Assembly (NCBI RefSeq): GCF_025370785.1
Contig: NZ_JAMXFA010000019.1
Location: 62,001-126,000, forward strand
Length of the DNA: 64,000 bases
Source: Laspinema olomoucense D3b
GTDB lineage: Bacteria > Cyanobacteriota > Cyanobacteriia > Cyanobacteriales > Laspinemataceae
Direction of reading: 5' to 3'
A program made the position numbers and the translations under genes. Positions 62,657 through 64,000 of this stretch are shown piece after piece (the stretch's first letter is position 1; each line of letters begins with the position of its first letter). Under the pieces are notes generated by a model. The model saw only the letters and a list, made by a program, of their open reading frames with translations. It had not been told where the DNA came from and searched no databases.

Positions 62657-64000
62657 CTAGAGTTCTCCATTAAAGGATTCGTAAACCACTTGGGACATTT
62701 GCCGGATTAACTCTTCTGCTGCGGGGTCATTGTGGGGACGTTTGACGATCGCCGCGATTAAATAACGCTTGCCATTAGGCATATCCACCAATCCAGCATC
62801 GGAAATAGCGGTACCTATATCCCCGGTTTTGTGGGCGATCGCTGCGCCGGATCCCAATCCTTGGGGGAGTAGGGAATTATTCACCGTACCCTGCATAATT
62901 TTGAACAGGCGATCGCGACTTCGCAAAGACAGCACCTGTCCGCGTTCCACCTGTCCCATCACCTGCACCAAATCTTGGGGACTGGTGGTATTAGTTCCGG
63001 CTAAATCCGGCAGAGGGTTGGCGATCGCTGTGTTGCTCAATCCCCAGGATGCAAAGCGCTGATTCAGGGCCGCTGCACCCCCCAAGCGCTCAATTAACAT
63101 ATTAGTGGCGGTATTATCGCTAATCTCGCTCATTTTCGTTGCTGTCTCTAGGGCGCTGTACTTCGTCCCCGGTTCGCTGTACTGCATCTCCCCGGACCCT
63201 TCGGCAATATGCTCCTGTTTCATGGTCAGCATTTCATCCAGGGTGATTTTTCCCGCATCCACATCCTGAAAAAATGCAATTAAAATCGGCACTTTAATCG
63301 TACTGGCAGCGGAAAAGCTCTGGGCCCCATTCAAGTCCAAATATGCCCCCGTATCCAATTCAACGGCATAAACTCCCGGGGTCAATTCCGGATATTCTGC
63401 CGCCATTGCCTGCAATTTTTCTTTCAGGGTCGTGATTTCCTGGGTTAGGGGTAGGGCCTGGAGATTATAGGCGGGTGTGACCTGTTCCTGCTGTTCTTCT
63501 TGTTGAGTTTCGGCGTTTCCAGCCGCCCCTACGGTGTAGTTATCCGCCGGATTCCAGATGGATAAGAGGGTGCCCGCGAGTACCCCGAGTCCCACCCCGA
63601 GAATCAATAACCGCGCCCCATAAATCAGGGGAGAGAGTTTGGTCTGTTTCGGTTTCTTCTCGGTGGGTTTCCGGGTTCTAGCTTGGGGGGAACTTGGTTT
63701 GGAGGAAGTCCCGGCAGTGCGTTTAGATTGCGCTTTCGGAGTTCGCTTGCGTGGGGGTTTATTTCCCGAGTCTGGGGGTTTTCGCCCAGGAACGCGTTCC
63801 CGGGGAGAGTCGGATCTTTCCTGGGCCACCGGACGACTCAGGGGACTAGAACGAGTAAAGGTTGAGGGTCGTTGTTCGGCGAGGCGATCGAGGGATTTGG
63901 ACCCACGAGGGGGGCGGGGATTGTCCAAACTGGCATAATCATCGGGTTGGTTCCGGGAACGGGGGACCCGGCCCATGCGCAATTGTTCAGCTAACTGCTG
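62657..64000 (-). CDS. Beta-lactamase-fold serine hydrolase, membrane-anchored (5' end may lie outside)
   Basis: The frame stays open to the window edge (codons QQLAEQLRMGR), so the start may lie beyond 64000; a TTG at 63982 and an ATG at 63976 are possible internal starts. A basic, Pro/Ser-rich N-terminal part of about 130 residues leads to a membrane pass (YGARLLILGVGLGVLAGTLLSIW). The class A serine hydrolase domain has SxxK in AASTIKVPI, SDN in EISDNTATN and KTG in AHKTGDIG. It could be a beta-lactamase-like or a penicillin-binding-type carboxypeptidase. Intact motifs mean it is likely active outside the cytoplasm. Confidence 0.85.
   Translation of the reverse strand, partial: QQLAEQLRMGRVPRSRNQPDDYASLDNPRPPRGSKSLDRLAEQRPSTFTRSSPLSRPVAQERSDSPRERVPGRKPPDSGNKPPRKRTPKAQSKRTAGTSSKPSSPQARTRKPTEKKPKQTKLSPLIYGARLLILGVGLGVLAGTLLSIWNPADNYTVGAAGNAETQQEEQQEQVTPAYNLQALPLTQEITTLKEKLQAMAAEYPELTPGVYAVELDTGAYLDLNGAQSFSAASTIKVPILIAFFQDVDAGKITLDEMLTMKQEHIAEGSGEMQYSEPGTKYSALETATKMSEISDNTATNMLIERLGGAAALNQRFASWGLSNTAIANPLPDLAGTNTTSPQDLVQVMGQVERGQVLSLRSRDRLFKIMQGTVNNSLLPQGLGSGAAIAHKTGDIGTAISDAGLVDMPNGKRYLIAAIVKRPHNDPAAEELIRQMSQVVYESFNGEL

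Overview
The window is cyanobacterial chromosome. The octamer GCGATCGC (HIP1) and its GCGATCG variants recur throughout, heptanucleotide tandem repeats are present, and the gene content fits: two IM30/PspA-Vipp1 paralogues, menB of phylloquinone synthesis, cobA, PEP-CTERM surface proteins, a treZ-treY-treH trehalose cluster, a DciA-like helicase loader and several proteins known mainly from cyanobacteria. The many dispersed palindromes and short tandem repeats suggest a filamentous, Oscillatoriales-like species, but that is inference. I found no tRNA, rRNA, CRISPR array, intact transposon or prophage.

Layout. 0-2.4 kb: the start of a partial gene, a coiled-coil membrane protein and a DUF4342 protein. 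2.6-9.2 kb: the trehalose cluster on the minus strand (treZ and treY make trehalose from maltodextrin, treH splits it). 9.4-11.2 kb: a HAD phosphatase, an unknown protein and an RNase HI-like protein. 12.2-18.1 kb: three glycosyltransferases followed by a Wzm/Wzt-type ABC exporter, a polysaccharide assembly and export cluster. 18.2-19.5 kb: a DAHP synthase gene behind a long leader. 20.2-22.8 kb: an ATPase-like/STAS/histidine-kinase signalling module. 22.8-30.3 kb: cobA, a methyltransferase remnant, a MRB1590-type ATPase, a lone IS630-type helix-turn-helix gene and a P2-type cation ATPase. 30.5-39.4 kb: recF, a hydrolase and a two-permease ABC exporter split by a chemoreceptor and a histidine kinase. 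39.4-45.7 kb: a YidD-like protein, an aldolase/ketopantoate-reductase pair, an alpha/beta hydrolase, a pseudouridine synthase and a Ser/Thr kinase. 45.8-50.7 kb: two duplicated PD-(D/E)XK nuclease genes, oligoendopeptidase F and a PEP-CTERM protein. 51-64 kb: an aminotransferase, thioredoxin, the IM30 pair, a protein with a collagen-like tract, DciA, menB, a second PEP-CTERM protein, a VWA protein and a beta-lactamase-fold serine hydrolase.

The most striking finding is in the 560 bases before the DAHP synthase gene, the first step of aromatic amino acid synthesis. Two very short ORFs lie there in series (18313-18369 and 18469-18534). Each holds a run of Phe, Tyr and Trp codons. Each is followed by an intrinsic terminator whose 5' arm overlaps, or can pair with, a segment covered by the end of that leader ORF. 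This has the architecture of two tandem ribosome-mediated attenuators sensing charged aromatic tRNAs. The enzyme itself lacks the extra regulatory domain found on many feedback-controlled DAHP synthases of its class, so control at the RNA level is plausible. I know of no described tandem aromatic attenuator in cyanobacteria, but I could not search.

Other points of interest are a REP-like repeat present three times, two copies of it in inverted orientation around the thioredoxin gene; a roughly 50-base repeat shared by 18.1 and 62.6 kb; duplicated nuclease genes with a conversion-like identical block; and the split ABC exporter.
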